A program made the position numbers and the translations under genes. The notes below the pieces were generated by a model that saw nothing but the letters and a program-made list of their open reading frames with translations, was not told the origin of the DNA and did no database searches. Of a DNA stretch of 64,000 nt, positions 43,293-53,254 are shown piece after piece. Where the stretch lies: the NCBI GenBank assembly GCA_019739335.1, contig CP073261.1:3152001-3216000 (forward strand). The letters run 5' to 3'. The stretch comes from Erythrobacter sp. Lineage in GTDB: Bacteria; Pseudomonadota; Alphaproteobacteria; Sphingomonadales; Sphingomonadaceae. The stretch's first letter is position 1, and every line of letters starts with the position of its first letter.

Positions 43293-44407
43293 TGGATCAG
43301 GCGAAATCGAACCGGGAGGCTAAGGGCCTGCCCGAATGGAAGAGCCGCTGGGTCGCCTGGCGCAATCGGCTGATGGCCTCGCCGGACTTCCAGAAATGGG
43401 CATCGGCGGTGTGGCCGGTTAGCCTGATTGCCCGCCGTCGTGCGGGTGGTCTGTTCGACCTGGTGGCAGGCTTTGCTTACTCGCAGACACTGTTGTGCGC
43501 CGTTGAAAGCGGTTTGCTCGACCTGCTGGCGGAAGGCCCGTGCGACGCCGATGCGGTTGCCAAGCACTGCGATCTCTCGCCCGATGCGGCGCTGCGACTC
43601 GTGCGCGCGGCGGCGGCGCTGGATCTGGCAGAGGAGGTCTCTCCCGGCTGGTGGATGCTCGGCCAGCAAGGCGCTGCCCTGCACGCCAATCCCGGCGCGA
43701 AGGCGATGATCCGCCACCACAAGTTGCTCTATGCCGACCTCGCCGATCCGCTGGCGCTGCTCCGCGCAGACCGCCAACAGGAGACGCACCTTTCGCGCTT
43801 CTGGCACTACGCTGCCGCGGAAAACAGCGCCGAAGCAGCGGCCTACTCGGAACTGATGGCCACGTCGCAGGCGCTCGTCTCACAGCAATTGCTCGATGCC
43901 TACGACTTCTCCCGACACCAAGCCCTGCTCGATGTCGGCGGCGGGCATGGAGCATTCGCCAAGGCCGTCACCGCGCGGCACCCGCAGTTGCGAATCGGCG
44001 TGTTCGACCTGCCGCCCGTACTCGAGTCGGCCTCGCTCCCGGCAGCATTCGCGCGCCATCCGGGCGACTTTTTCAAGACCCCCCTTCCCTCCGGTTACGA
44101 TTGCATCACCCTCAACCGCATTCTACACGATCACGACGACGAGGCCGCAATCAATATCCTCAAAGCAAGCCGCCGCGCCCTCCCCCCCGGCGGGCGACTC
44201 GTGATTGCCGAGCCGATGGCGAATACACCCGGCGCAAAGCCGATGGGGGACGCCTATTTCGGGCTCTATCTCTGGGCAATGAACTCCGGAAGGCCCCGCA
44301 CAGTCGATTCAATCGGCACGATGCTGGAGGAAGCCGGATTTGCGCGCTGGAAAGCGCTCCGCACCCGCCAACCTGTCATCGCAAGTGCAATTGTCAGTTT
44401 TGTTTGA
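43292..44407 (+). CDS. crtF: Hydroxyneurosporene O-methyltransferase
   Basis: A 371-residue SAM-dependent methyltransferase of the plant-O-methyltransferase/CrtF type, with an N-terminal dimerisation winged helix (LVAGFAYSQTLLCAVESGLLDLL) and the SAM motif LLDVGGGHGAFAKAV. It methylates the 1-hydroxyl of carotenoids. ATG 43292 is chosen; an in-frame TTG two codons upstream is the alternative. The gene precedes bchC by 117 bases. Confidence 0.92.
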   Translation: MDQAKSNREAKGLPEWKSRWVAWRNRLMASPDFQKWASAVWPVSLIARRRAGGLFDLVAGFAYSQTLLCAVESGLLDLLAEGPCDADAVAKHCDLSPDAALRLVRAAAALDLAEEVSPGWWMLGQQGAALHANPGAKAMIRHHKLLYADLADPLALLRADRQQETHLSRFWHYAAAENSAEAAAYSELMATSQALVSQQLLDAYDFSRHQALLDVGGGHGAFAKAVTARHPQLRIGVFDLPPVLESASLPAAFARHPGDFFKTPLPSGYDCITLNRILHDHDDEAAINILKASRRALPPGGRLVIAEPMANTPGAKPMGDAYFGLYLWAMNSGRPRTVDSIGTMLEEAGFARWKALRTRQPVIASAIVSFV

Positions 44408-44417
44408 CACCCTATAT

Positions 44418-44435
44418 TGTCCGAAACATTTGACA
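44418..44435 (+). promoter_or_regulatory. PpsR/CrtJ-type operator upstream of bchC
   Basis: TGTCCGAAACATTTGACA is an exact TGT-N12-ACA palindrome, starting 10 bases after the crtF stop. TTGACA at 44404-44409 just upstream and TTGACA at 44430-44435 inside it are -35-like. It is the likely control point of the bchCXYZ-puf superoperon. Confidence 0.75.
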
Positions 44436-44524
44436 CCCGTAGCTGTCTTGCTAAGGTGACCCTGCAAAAGAGTATCGCGAGATACCGAAGACCCACGGGG
44501 GTCGGAAAGGGGCGACCGGGCATA

Positions 44525-45460
44525 ATGGATGCATATGCGGTCATTTTGGATGCACCCAGACAGCTGTCGCTAAGACCGCTGACATTGACCCCTTGCGGCC
44601 CCTCGGACCTCGTCGTCCAGATCCATTACAGCGGCATCAGCACCGGCACAGAAAAGCTGTTCTGGAGCGGGGAAATGCCGCGTTTTCCGGGCATGGGCTA
44701 TCCGCTGGTACCCGGTTACGAGTCGGTGGGCCGGGTGATCGATGGCGGCGCCGAAGTCACCGAACGCATTGGCGACTGGGTCTTCGTTCCCGGAGCCACC
44801 TGCTACCAGGACGCCTTCGGCCTTTTCGGCGGCACGGCAGAAAAAGTCGTCCTGCCCTCCGCCCGCGCCCTCCCCGTTTCCGAGTCGCTCGGCCATGAAG
44901 GCGTGCTGTTTGCCCTCGCCGCCACCGCACTCCATGCCATTGCCGGGGGCAAGCCTCCCGAACTGATCGTCGGACACGGCACGCTGGGCCGTCTGCTCGC
45001 CCGCCTGACCATCGCCATGGGCGTACCCGCACCTGTGGTGTGGGACAACAAGGCCAATCGTCGCATCGGCGGCGCCGGGTACGAAGTGCTCGCCCCCAAG
45101 GATGACGACCGCAAGGACTACGCGACCATCTACGATGCCAGCGGCTTTGCCGACGGGATCGACACGCTGATCGGGCGGCTCGCCCACAGCGGCGAGCTGG
45201 TGCTGGCGGGCTTCTACGCCAACCGTCCCAGCTTCGCTTTCCCCGCCGCCTTCCAGCGCGAAGCGCGCCTGCGGATCGCTGCCGAATGGAAACCGGAAGA
45301 CCTTTCCGCCACCCGTGACCTGATCGAGCGCGGCGCGCTCGACCTGGGTGGCCTCATTACCGACGTCCGCCCAGCCGGCGAGGCCGACAAGGCCTACCCC
45401 GCTGCCTTTCACGATACCGATTGCCTGAAAATGGTGCTCGACTGGAGCCAGACCGCATGA
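44525..45460 (+). CDS. bchC: 3-Hydroxyethyl bacteriochlorophyllide a dehydrogenase
   Basis: 311 residues from ATG 44525; the frame is open 36 codons further up but through the operator. An alcohol-dehydrogenase-like protein (MDR fold): IHYSGISTGTEKLFWSGEMP and GYPLVPGYESVGRVIDGG are BchC family segments. It oxidises the 3-hydroxyethyl group to acetyl in bacteriochlorophyll a synthesis. Its stop overlaps bchX (ATGA). Confidence 0.93.
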   Translation: MDAYAVILDAPRQLSLRPLTLTPCGPSDLVVQIHYSGISTGTEKLFWSGEMPRFPGMGYPLVPGYESVGRVIDGGAEVTERIGDWVFVPGATCYQDAFGLFGGTAEKVVLPSARALPVSESLGHEGVLFALAATALHAIAGGKPPELIVGHGTLGRLLARLTIAMGVPAPVVWDNKANRRIGGAGYEVLAPKDDDRKDYATIYDASGFADGIDTLIGRLAHSGELVLAGFYANRPSFAFPAAFQREARLRIAAEWKPEDLSATRDLIERGALDLGGLITDVRPAGEADKAYPAAFHDTDCLKMVLDWSQTA

Positions 45461-46455
45461 CCATGCTTGATACCGATATTGCCCTGCGGGACGAGGCGGC
45501 GATCGAGCCCGATCCTGTCCACGCTCGGCCCGAAGATGGCGAAGTGAAATCCGAAACGCAGATCATCGCGATCTACGGCAAGGGCGGCAGCGGCAAGAGC
45601 TTCGCGCTTTCCAACCTCAGCTACATGATGGCGCAGCAGGGCAAGCGCGTGCTGCTGATCGGTTGCGATCCGAAGAGCGACACCACCAGCCTGCTGTTCG
45701 GCGGCAAGAGCTGCCCCACGATCATCGAAACCAGCTCGATCAAGAAGCTGGCCGGCGAGGAAGTGCGGATCGAAGACGTGTGCTTCCAGCGCGATGGCGT
45801 GTTCGCGATGGAACTCGGCGGCCCGGAAGTCGGCCGCGGCTGCGGCGGGCGCGGGATCATTCACGGGTTCGAACTGCTCGAAAAGCTGGGCTTCCACGAT
45901 TGGGGCTTCGATTACGTGCTGCTCGATTTCCTCGGCGATGTGGTCTGCGGCGGGTTCGGCCTGCCGATCGCGCGGGACATGTGCCAGAAGGTGATTGTGG
46001 TCGGATCGAACGACCTGCAATCGCTCTATGTCGCCAACAATGTCTGCAAGGCGGTGGAATACTTCCGCAAGATGGGCGGCAATGTCGGCGTGGCCGGCAT
46101 GATCGTGAACAAGGATGACGGCACGGGCGAAGCCAAAGCCTTTGCCGATGCGGTCGGCATTCCGGTGCTCACTGCCATCCCCGCGAACGAGGATATTCGC
46201 CGCAAGTCGGCCAATTACCAGATCATCGGCACGCGGGACAGCGAATGGGCCGGCCTGTTCGAAGAACTGGCGAGCAATGTCGCCAGCGCGCCGCCGCTCC
46301 AGCCCAAGCCGCTCGACCAAGACGGCCTGCTCGGCCTGTTCTCGCCCGAGGAAACCGGCGGCAACGTGACGCTGCGGCCCGCCACCCAGGCGGATATGCG
46401 CGGTGGTACCTTCGAACCCAAGCCCAGCCTCGAAGTGATTTATGACGAGGCCTGA
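45457..46455 (+). CDS. bchX: Chlorophyllide reductase iron protein subunit X
   Basis: 332 residues from ATG 45457. A NifH-like ATPase with P-loop GKGGSGKS (41-48), and Cys ligands of the intersubunit [4Fe-4S] cluster in GRGCGGRG and DVVCGGFG. It passes electrons, with ATP hydrolysis, to BchYZ, which reduces ring B of chlorophyllide a. Usual BchX length. It is coupled to bchC by ATGA and 3 bases before bchY. Confidence 0.96.
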   Translation: MTMLDTDIALRDEAAIEPDPVHARPEDGEVKSETQIIAIYGKGGSGKSFALSNLSYMMAQQGKRVLLIGCDPKSDTTSLLFGGKSCPTIIETSSIKKLAGEEVRIEDVCFQRDGVFAMELGGPEVGRGCGGRGIIHGFELLEKLGFHDWGFDYVLLDFLGDVVCGGFGLPIARDMCQKVIVVGSNDLQSLYVANNVCKAVEYFRKMGGNVGVAGMIVNKDDGTGEAKAFADAVGIPVLTAIPANEDIRRKSANYQIIGTRDSEWAGLFEELASNVASAPPLQPKPLDQDGLLGLFSPEETGGNVTLRPATQADMRGGTFEPKPSLEVIYDEA

Positions 46456-46458
46456 AGC

Positions 46459-48003
46459 ATGAGCGATCTCGCCCCCGAAATGGCCCGCCAGCCTGACCGG
46501 ATCGCGCTCGATCCCGTCGATAGCGGCGGGGGCTGCCACGGCGGCGCGGAAACCATGCGCGAAGCCGCGCGGACGGCGGGCAACAGCGAAGTGCTCGATC
46601 GCTATGCCGCTGATTACCCGGTGGATGCCGCCAAAGGCCCGCACGATCAGCCACAAAGCATGTGCCCGGCCTTCGGTTCGCTGCGGGTGGGCCTGCGGAT
46701 GCGCCGCACGGCCACGGTGCTCTCGGGTTCGGCCTGCTGCGTTTACGGGCTGACCTTCACCAGCCATTTCTACGGCGCGCGGCGGACGGTGGGCTACGTG
46801 CCCTTCAGTTCCGAAACGCTCGTTACCGGCAAGCTGTTCGAGGATATCAAGGAAGCAGTCGAGAATCTCGCCGATCCCACGCTCTACGACACCATCGTCG
46901 TCACCAACCTCTGCGTTCCCACCGCCAGCGGCGTGCCACTGCGGCTGCTGGGCAAACAGGTCAACGGCGTGCGGATCATCGGCATCGACGTTCCGGGGTT
47001 CGGCATTCCGACCCATGCCGAGGCCAAGGACGTTCTCGCGGGCGCGATGCTCGCCTATGCGCGGGAAGAGGTCAGCCAAGGCCCCGTCGCCGCGCCGCGC
47101 AATCGATCGGACCTGCCAACAGTGACTCTCCTGGGTGAGATGTTCCCTGCTGACCCGGTTGGCATAGGCATGCTGCTGGAGCCCCTGGGCCTCGCGGCAG
47201 GTCCGGTCGTTCCCACCCGCGAGTGGCGCGAACTCTACGGCGCGCTCGATTGCGCCGTGGTGGCCGCGATTCATCCTTTCTACACCGCCAGCGTCCGCGA
47301 ATTCGAAGCAGCGGGGCGCACTGTTGTCGGTTCTGCTCCGGTTGGGGTCGAAGGCACGGCGGCCTGGCTCGATGCCATCGGCGCGGCGTGCAACGTGGCG
47401 CAGGACACAATCGATGCGGCCAAAGATCGCTTCATCCCGGCCATCCGCGCGGCGCTCGCCGCCAACCCGGTGCGCGGGCGGATTACCGTGTCGGGCTATG
47501 AAGGCTCCGAACTGCTGGTGGCGCGGCTGCTGATCGAAAGTGGCGCGGATGTGCCCTATGTCGGCACTGCCTGCCCGAAGACCTGCTGGTCCGATCCGGA
47601 CCGCGAATGGCTCGAAGCGCGCGGCGTGCGGGTGAATTATCGCGCCAGCCTCGAGGAAGATATCGCGGCAGTCGAGCAATACCGCCCCGATCTCGCCATC
47701 GGCACCACTCCGGTAGTCCAGTACGCCAAGCAGAAGGCGATCCCTTCGCTCTACTTCACCAACCTGATCTCCGCCCGCCCGCTGATGGGCATCGCGGGGG
47801 CGGGCAGTCTGGCGCATGTCGTCAACGGCGCGATGGGGAACAAGGCGCGGATGGAGAGCATGCGCGAATTCTTCGAAGGCGTGGGCACCGGGCATACCAG
47901 CGGCATCTGGGACGACACCCCGCAGGACCGGCCGCAGTTCAAGAAGAAATACGCGGCGCTCAACGAAGCCGCACGCAAGGCTGCGGAGGCGATCGGCTCA
48001 TGA
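46459..48003 (+). CDS. bchY: Chlorophyllide reductase subunit Y
   Basis: A 514-residue NifD-like catalytic subunit. Cys residues for the [4Fe-4S] cluster are visible in [18 protein letters not shown] and NLCVPTASG. It is the alpha-type partner of BchZ. Its stop overlaps bchZ as ATGA. Full family length. Confidence 0.95.
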   Translation: MSDLAPEMARQPDRIALDPVDSGGGCHGGAETMREAARTAGNSEVLDRYAADYPVDAAKGPHDQPQSMCPAFGSLRVGLRMRRTATVLSGSACCVYGLTFTSHFYGARRTVGYVPFSSETLVTGKLFEDIKEAVENLADPTLYDTIVVTNLCVPTASGVPLRLLGKQVNGVRIIGIDVPGFGIPTHAEAKDVLAGAMLAYAREEVSQGPVAAPRNRSDLPTVTLLGEMFPADPVGIGMLLEPLGLAAGPVVPTREWRELYGALDCAVVAAIHPFYTASVREFEAAGRTVVGSAPVGVEGTAAWLDAIGAACNVAQDTIDAAKDRFIPAIRAALAANPVRGRITVSGYEGSELLVARLLIESGADVPYVGTACPKTCWSDPDREWLEARGVRVNYRASLEEDIAAVEQYRPDLAIGTTPVVQYAKQKAIPSLYFTNLISARPLMGIAGAGSLAHVVNGAMGNKARMESMREFFEGVGTGHTSGIWDDTPQDRPQFKKKYAALNEAARKAAEAIGS

Positions 48004-49445
48004 CCCTGATCCTCGATCATGATCGGGCCGGCGGCTACTGGGGCGCGGTCTACGTGTTCACCGCCATCAAGGGCCTGCAGGTCATCATCGATGGCCCGGT
48101 CGGCTGCGAGAACCTGCCCGTCACCTCGGTGCTGCATTACACCGACGGCCTGCCCCCGCACGAGTTGCCCGTCGTCGTCACCGGCCTGGGTGAGGAAGAA
48201 CTGGGCAAGACCGGCACCGAAGGCGCGATGATGCGCGCGTGGAAAGTGCTCGACTCCGAATTGCCCGCCGTGGTCGTCACCGGTTCCATCGCCGAGATGA
48301 TCGGCGGCGGGGTGACTCCCCAGGGCACCAATATCAAGCGCTTCCTCCCGCGCACCATCGACGAGGACCAGTGGCAGAGCGCCGACCGCGCGATGAGCTG
48401 GCTGTGGACCGAATTCGGCCCCAAGTCGGTGCCCGCGGTCAAGCCGGTGAAGGAGGGCGAGAAGCCCAGGGTCAATATCCTCGGCCCCGCCTACGGCATG
48501 TTCAACATGGCCAGCGATCTGGCCGAAGTGCGCCGCCTGATCGAAGGCATCGGCGCGGAAGTGAACATGTCCTTCCCGCTCGGTAGTCATCTCGCCGACG
48601 TGCGGCGGCTGGGGGACGCGCAGGCCAATGTCTGCCTTTACCGCGAATTCGGGCGCAACTTGTGCGAACTGATGGAGCGGCCGTTTTTCCAGGCTCCCAT
48701 CGGGCTTGACAGCACCACGAAATTCCTCCGCGCCCTGGGGGCCGAGCTGGGACTCGATCCCGAACCGTTCATCGAGCGCGAGAAGCACACCACGATCAAG
48801 CCGCTGTGGGACCTGTGGCGCTCGGTGACGCAGGATTTCTTCGCCACGGCCAGCTTCGGCATCGTCGCCAACGAGACCTATGCGCGCGGCATCAGCAAAT
48901 TCCTGCGGGACGACATGGGCCTGCCCTGCACTTTCGCTTTCAGCCGCTCGGCCGGAGTGAAGCCGGACAACGCCGCCGTGCGAGAAGCGATCCGCAGCAA
49001 TCCGCCGCTGGTGGTGTTCGGCAGCTACAACGAACGGATGTACATGGCCGAGTGCGGCGCGCGCGGGATCTATATCCCGGCCAGCTTCCCCGGCGCGGCG
49101 ATCCGCCGCCATCCCGGCACCCCTTTCATGGGCTATTCGGGCGCGACCTACCTGGTGCAGGAAGTGTGCAATGCGCTGTTCGACGCGCTGTTCCACATCC
49201 TTCCGCTCGGCAGCGAGCTCGACAAGGTCGATGCCACCCCTGCCCGCGCCCACCGCGAAATGGCCTGGGATGCCGATGCCAAGGCCAAGCTCGATGCACT
49301 GGTCGAAGCGCAGCCGGTGCTGATCCGCATTTCCGCCGCCAAGCGCCTGCGCGATGCCGCCGAAGCCGCTTCGCGCCGCGCAGGCGAAAGCCGTGTTACC
49401 GCCGAACTGCTCGCCGATGCCCTCCTCGCCGGAGCCGGCACATGA
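48000..49445 (+). CDS. bchZ: Chlorophyllide reductase subunit Z
   Basis: 481 residues from ATG 48000; an upstream open frame over bchY is not real. A NifK-like subunit with [20 protein letters not shown] (cluster Cys at 38) near the N-terminus and the C-terminal PCP-reductase-like domain ([20 protein letters not shown]). With BchX and BchY it makes bacteriochlorin. Its stop overlaps the small ORF at 49442 (ATGA); the internal puf promoter known in relatives would lie in this gene. Confidence 0.95.
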   Translation: MTLILDHDRAGGYWGAVYVFTAIKGLQVIIDGPVGCENLPVTSVLHYTDGLPPHELPVVVTGLGEEELGKTGTEGAMMRAWKVLDSELPAVVVTGSIAEMIGGGVTPQGTNIKRFLPRTIDEDQWQSADRAMSWLWTEFGPKSVPAVKPVKEGEKPRVNILGPAYGMFNMASDLAEVRRLIEGIGAEVNMSFPLGSHLADVRRLGDAQANVCLYREFGRNLCELMERPFFQAPIGLDSTTKFLRALGAELGLDPEPFIEREKHTTIKPLWDLWRSVTQDFFATASFGIVANETYARGISKFLRDDMGLPCTFAFSRSAGVKPDNAAVREAIRSNPPLVVFGSYNERMYMAECGARGIYIPASFPGAAIRRHPGTPFMGYSGATYLVQEVCNALFDALFHILPLGSELDKVDATPARAHREMAWDADAKAKLDALVEAQPVLIRISAAKRLRDAAEAASRRAGESRVTAELLADALLAGAGT

Positions 49446-49567
49446 ACGCGCGCAACCCAATCGCCCCCGTAACCGGGGCCACGAAATCCGCCCGGAGCAA
49501 TCCGGACGGGTACCGAGGGAGGCACTCCGCCTCTCGCACCATCCATAAGAATGGAGAAATGCTATGA
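49442..49567 (+). CDS. 41-codon ORF between bchZ and pufB (pufQ position)
   Basis: A 41-residue basic, hydrophilic ORF joined by ATGA overlaps to bchZ on one side and pufB on the other. It has no membrane segment, so it does not look like Rhodobacter PufQ, which occupies this place. It may serve only as a coupling leader that delivers ribosomes to pufB. RBS GGAGAAATGCT for pufB lies at its end. A coincidental frame is possible. Confidence 0.45.
   Translation: MNARNPIAPVTGATKSARSNPDGYRGRHSASRTIHKNGEML
49517..49535 (+). other. Possible mRNA hairpin upstream of pufB
   Basis: GGGAGGC, loop ACTCC, GCCTCTC forms a 7-bp stem (one G-U pair) 28 bases before the pufB start. It resembles the stem-loops that protect the 5' end of the processed pufBA message in relatives. 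Too short to be certain. Confidence 0.3.
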
Positions 49568-49719
49568 GTGATCCTGATGATCGCTTCGGCCTGAGGACCT
49601 ACCTCACGCCCGAAGAGGCCAAGGAATTCCACAAGCTGTTCATGAGCAGCTTCATCGGCTTCACGGCGGTTGCCGTGGTTGCCCATGTCCTTGTCTACGT
49701 CTGGCGCCCCTGGCTCTGA
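49564..49719 (+). CDS. pufB: Light-harvesting 1 beta polypeptide
   Basis: A 51-residue LH1 beta chain. Its transmembrane helix ([18 protein letters not shown]) carries the bacteriochlorophyll-binding His in AVVAH, and the C-terminus WRPWL is the conserved LH1 beta ending. ATG 49564 is preceded by GGAG at 8 to 9 bases. It is followed 71 bases later by pufA and makes the LH1 ring around the reaction centre. Confidence 0.95.
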   Translation: MSDPDDRFGLRTYLTPEEAKEFHKLFMSSFIGFTAVAVVAHVLVYVWRPWL

Positions 49720-49790
49720 CCTGACGCATCGCCCGCGGCGATACGCGTCACGGGGGAACGAAGAACCACTCTGCAAAAGGAAACAAACCC

Positions 49791-49973
49791 ATGTGGAGAA
49801 CCTGGCTTATTTTCGATCCGCGCAGGGCCCTTGTAGCCCTGTTCGTCTTCCTGTTCGTGCTGGCAATCGTGATTCACTTCATCCTGCTCAGCACCGACAC
49901 CTACAATTGGATCGATGGTCCGAATTCGGTCCAGGGAGCAACGGCCGCTGCCGCGGCTCCCGCCGCAACCTGA
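49791..49973 (+). CDS. pufA: Light-harvesting 1 alpha polypeptide
   Basis: A 60-residue LH1 alpha chain: [20 protein letters not shown] is the typical amphipathic start, and the membrane helix [12 protein letters not shown] holds the ligand His (A-x-x-x-H). A Pro/Ala tail follows ([11 protein letters not shown]). RBS AAAGGAAA lies upstream. It pairs with pufB; the puf stem-loop follows. Confidence 0.95.
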   Translation: MWRTWLIFDPRRALVALFVFLFVLAIVIHFILLSTDTYNWIDGPNSVQGATAAAAAPAAT

Positions 49974-49988
49974 CTGAAATCTGTGCGA

Positions 49989-50017
49989 GAGGCGGCGGGC
50001 CGACTGTCCGTCGCCTC
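49989..50017 (+). other. pufA-pufL intercistronic stem-loop
   Basis: GAGGCG (49989-49994) and CGCCTC (50012-50017) form a stem, with further CGG/CCG pairing inside. It lies between pufA and pufL, where relatives have a hairpin that raises pufBA mRNA stability and gives excess LH1 over reaction centre. Confidence 0.6.
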
Positions 50018-50074
50018 CCCGGGTGAAGTGAGGGAACATTAATCCTGCCGGTTCTGGTGGGGGAGGGTAAAGCT

Positions 50075-50899
50075 ATGGCGCTCCTGAGTTTCGAGCGGAA
50101 GTATCGTGTGCGCGGTGGGACGCTGATCGGCGGCGACCTGTTCGATTTCTGGGTCGGCCCATTCTACGTGGGCTTCTTCGGAGTGGTGACGGCGATCTTC
50201 GCCTCACTGGGAACGGCGCTGATCTTCTATGCCGCCTCGCAGGGGCCGACATGGAACCCGTGGCTGATATCCATCGCTCCGCCCGATTTGTCCTACGGCC
50301 TCGGCCTTGCCCCGCTGCTCGAAGGCGGCTTCTGGCAGGTGATCACCGTCTGCGCGATCATTTCCTTCACTTCCTGGGCACTGCGAGAGGTGGAGATCTG
50401 CCGCAAGCTGGGCATGGGATACCATGTGCCGGTGGCCTTCGGCTTCGCCATCTTCGCCTATGTCAGCCTGGTGGTGATCCGCCCGATCCTGCTCGGCGGC
50501 TGGCACTTCGGCTTCCCTTACGGGATTTTCAGCCACCTCGACTGGGTATCCAACACCGGATACCAGTACCTGCACTTCCACTACAATCCGGCGCATATGC
50601 TTGCGGTGAGCTTCTTCTTCACCACCACCCTGGCGCTGGCGCTGCACGGGGCCCTGGTCCTGTCGGCCACCAATCCCGCACCGGGACAGGACGTGAAGAC
50701 GCCGGAATATGAAGACACCTTCTTCCGCGACCTGATCGGCTATTCGGTCGGCACGCTGGGCATCCACCGCGTGGGCCTGCTGCTGGCGCTGAATGCCGGC
50801 TTCTGGAGCGCGGTATGCATCATCATCAGTGGACCGCTGTGGACCAAAGGCTGGCCCGAATGGTGGACCTGGTGGCTCAATCTCCCGATCTGGTCGTGA
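50075..50899 (+). CDS. pufL: Photosynthetic reaction centre L subunit
   Basis: 274 residues from ATG 50075, preceded by GGGAGGGTAAAGCT; a frame open 6 codons upstream is not needed. The start [20 protein letters not shown] is the standard PufL N-terminus. Five membrane helices follow, with the His in [16 protein letters not shown] and the C-terminal His in [15 protein letters not shown] binding bacteriochlorophyll, quinone or the non-heme iron. It binds the special pair with PufM. Confidence 0.97.
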   Translation: MALLSFERKYRVRGGTLIGGDLFDFWVGPFYVGFFGVVTAIFASLGTALIFYAASQGPTWNPWLISIAPPDLSYGLGLAPLLEGGFWQVITVCAIISFTSWALREVEICRKLGMGYHVPVAFGFAIFAYVSLVVIRPILLGGWHFGFPYGIFSHLDWVSNTGYQYLHFHYNPAHMLAVSFFFTTTLALALHGALVLSATNPAPGQDVKTPEYEDTFFRDLIGYSVGTLGIHRVGLLLALNAGFWSAVCIIISGPLWTKGWPEWWTWWLNLPIWS

Positions 50900-50913
50900 A
50901 GGGGCACTGACTT

Positions 50914-51903
50914 ATGGCTCGCTATCAAAACATCTTCACTCAGGTCCAGCTGATCGCCCCCAACGAGGGCGGCATCGCCCTGCCTCGCGGCGGTGAACCA
51001 CGGATCAACCTGTTCTCGCGCAGCGGCCTGATGGGGCGGCTGGGGCAAGGCCAACTCGGGCCGATCTACCTCGGCTGGTCGGGTCTCGCCTCGCTGATGT
51101 TCGGCTTCCTCGCGATCGAGATCATCGGGCTCAACATGCTCGCCTCGGTCAACTGGGATCCGATCGAGTTCATCCGGCAACTGCCGTGGCTGGCGCTCGA
51201 GCCGCCGGGGCCGGAGTATGGCTTCACCCCGTTCGTACCCTTGGCCGAAGGCGGCTGGTGGATCCTCGCCGGCTTCAGCCTGACCACGGCGATCATCCTG
51301 TGGTGGGTGCGCACCTATCGCCGCGCCCGCGCGCTGGGAATGGGTACACACGTTGCCTGGGCCTTCGCCGCTGCAATCTGGCTCTATCTGGTGCTCGGCT
51401 TCATCCGCCCGATGTTCATGGGCAGCTGGGCGGAGGCGGTGCCCTTCGGCATCTTCCCGCACCTTGACTGGACCGCCGCCTTCTCGATCCGCTACGGCAA
51501 CCTGTTCTACAATCCGTTCCACGCCCTCTCGATCGCCTTCCTCTATGGCTCAACCCTGCTCTTCGCGATGCACGGGGCGACGATCCTGGCGGTCGGCCGT
51601 TACGGCGGCGAGCGCGAGATCGAACAGATCACGGATCGCGGCACTGCGGCCGAACGCGGGGCGCTGTTCTGGCGCTGGACGATGGGCTTCAACGCCACGA
51701 TGGAATCGGTCCATCGCTGGGCCTGGTGGTTCGCGGTGCTGACCACGCTGACCGGCGGGATCGGCATCCTGCTGACCGGCACGGTGGTGGATAACTGGTA
51801 TCTCTGGGCGCAGGAGCACGGTTACGCTCCCGCTTATCCCGCCAGCGGGATTGTCGATCCAGCAGGTTTGGCGCCAGAAGGCTTGGGGAGTGTGACAGAA
51901 TGA
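50914..51903 (+). CDS. pufM: Photosynthetic reaction centre M subunit
   Basis: A 329-residue M subunit with the standard start [11 protein letters not shown], five membrane helices, the special-pair ligand region [20 protein letters not shown] and [20 protein letters not shown] with the iron-binding His. Its stop overlaps the pufC start (ATGA), so PufC is translated in step. Confidence 0.97.
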   Translation: MARYQNIFTQVQLIAPNEGGIALPRGGEPRINLFSRSGLMGRLGQGQLGPIYLGWSGLASLMFGFLAIEIIGLNMLASVNWDPIEFIRQLPWLALEPPGPEYGFTPFVPLAEGGWWILAGFSLTTAIILWWVRTYRRARALGMGTHVAWAFAAAIWLYLVLGFIRPMFMGSWAEAVPFGIFPHLDWTAAFSIRYGNLFYNPFHALSIAFLYGSTLLFAMHGATILAVGRYGGEREIEQITDRGTAAERGALFWRWTMGFNATMESVHRWAWWFAVLTTLTGGIGILLTGTVVDNWYLWAQEHGYAPAYPASGIVDPAGLAPEGLGSVTE

Positions 51904-52976
51904 ACAGGAGAACCGGCCTCAACCTGACATTGCTGGCGGCCTTGCCGCTGACACTGACAGCCTGCGAACTTGCCCCCAAGACTTCGCAACAGAACGGATT
52001 TCGCGGCACGGGGATGGACCAGATATTCGTCCAGACTTCCGAAATCCGGGACGAAGTCCCCGCCCCGCCCTACGAGCTTCCCGCCGACACCGGCGGCCCG
52101 CGCGCGGGCGAGGTTTACGAGAACGTGCAGGTGCTCGGCGACATCTCGGCGGACGAGTTCAACTACCTGATGGCGGCGATCACCGAATGGGTATCGCCCG
52201 AACAGGGCTGCAATTACTGCCACAATCCGGCAAACATGGCATCGGACGAAGTCTATACCAAGGTCGTCGCCCGCAACATGCTGCTCATGACGCAGAATGT
52301 GAATGCGAACTGGTCCAGCCATGTTGCCGAAACGGGTGTGACCTGCTGGACCTGCCATCGCGGCAACAACATACCGGAAGAATACTGGACCTTGCCGGTC
52401 GAGGGGAACAACCGCTCGATCATCGGCAACCGGAATGGCCAGAACAATCCGGTGTCCAACACCGCCTACAGCTCATTGCCGCAGGAATCGGTGGCGGCGT
52501 ATCTGCTGGGCGAACTGGACAACAATGCGATCCGCGTGGCTTCAACCACCATGCACCCGACCTCAGCGAACACGCTGTCGACGATGAGCACCGAACAGAC
52601 ATACTCGCTGATGATGCATATGTCGGATTCGCTTGGCGTGAACTGCACCTATTGCCACAATTCGCAGAACTTCGCCGACTGGAACATCAGTGCCCCGCCG
52701 CGGCAGACCGCGTGGCACGGGATCCGCATGGTTCGCAACATGAACGAAGAGTATATCACCCCGCTCGCCAGTGTGTTCCCGGCCAACCGGCTGGGTGCGG
52801 CAGGCGATCCGTTCAAGGTGAATTGCACCACCTGCCATCAGGGCCAGAACCTGCCGCTGGGCGGGGTCTCGATGGTGGTCGATTATCCGGCACTGCGGCA
52901 GCTCTACACTCCTACGGCTCCGACCGCAGAAGAACCCGCGCTGCCCGCCAGCCCGGCGAGCACCGATACCGAATAG
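51900..52976 (+). CDS. pufC: Reaction centre tetraheme cytochrome c subunit
   Basis: A 358-residue lipoprotein (lipobox LTAC at about Cys22) exported to the periplasm. Four heme-binding CxxCH motifs are present in order: CNYCH, CWTCH, CTYCH and CTTCH. It re-reduces the oxidised special pair. Last gene of the pufBALMC operon, 12 bases before the convergent small gene and the strong hairpin. Many relatives lack pufC, so its presence is a useful marker. Confidence 0.96.
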   Translation: MNRRTGLNLTLLAALPLTLTACELAPKTSQQNGFRGTGMDQIFVQTSEIRDEVPAPPYELPADTGGPRAGEVYENVQVLGDISADEFNYLMAAITEWVSPEQGCNYCHNPANMASDEVYTKVVARNMLLMTQNVNANWSSHVAETGVTCWTCHRGNNIPEEYWTLPVEGNNRSIIGNRNGQNNPVSNTAYSSLPQESVAAYLLGELDNNAIRVASTTMHPTSANTLSTMSTEQTYSLMMHMSDSLGVNCTYCHNSQNFADWNISAPPRQTAWHGIRMVRNMNEEYITPLASVFPANRLGAAGDPFKVNCTTCHQGQNLPLGGVSMVVDYPALRQLYTPTAPTAEEPALPASPASTDTE

Positions 52977-52988
52977 GTACTTGCAGGA

Positions 52989-53243
52989 TCAGTCCCGCCG
53001 TTTCGCACGGCGGGACAGGTCTGCCAGATGCACCGGGAAAGACAGCGCCAGCGGCAGCGCAATCCAGATCCAATCCGCCCCCACCAATGCGGCGCGCAGG
53101 GCGAGCAGCATCAGCACCGCAGGCAGCAGGAGAAGCGCAAGATCGCTCACCCGCCAGCCGCGCCACAGCAGATACACCGTTTCGATCAGGATAACCGCCA
53201 GCACCACGTCCACCGCGCGCCCGCTGGCGAAGAACTCCACCAC
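52989..53243 (-). CDS. Small hypothetical membrane protein after tspO
   Basis: 84 residues from GTG 53243, with TGAGG upstream. Three hydrophobic segments (DVVLAVILIETVYLLW, LALLLLPAVLMLLALRAAL and IWIALPLALSFPVHLADL) mark an integral membrane protein. It begins 11 bases after the tspO stop, so it is the last gene of the ppaA-ppsR-bchG-pucC-bchP-tspO chain. No function recognised; the family looks like small phototroph-associated membrane proteins. Confidence 0.6.
   Translation of the reverse strand: MVEFFASGRAVDVVLAVILIETVYLLWRGWRVSDLALLLLPAVLMLLALRAALVGADWIWIALPLALSFPVHLADLSRRAKRRD
52992..53016. terminator. Perfect hairpin between convergent puf and bchP transcripts
   Basis: GTCCCGCCGT, loop TTCGC, ACGGCGGGAC: a perfect 10-bp GC-rich stem lying 16 bases after the pufC stop, inside the 3' end of the convergent 84-residue gene. 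It lacks a long T tract, so it is either a bidirectional Rho-type end or an mRNA 3' stabiliser. It could serve both strands. Confidence 0.55.
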
Positions 53244-53254
53244 GCTTAGCGACC

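Noticed and set aside
45409-47895. 828-codon minus-strand frame opposite bchX and bchY
   Set aside because: bchX and bchY are full-length and certain; the long frame is an effect of high GC and codon bias.
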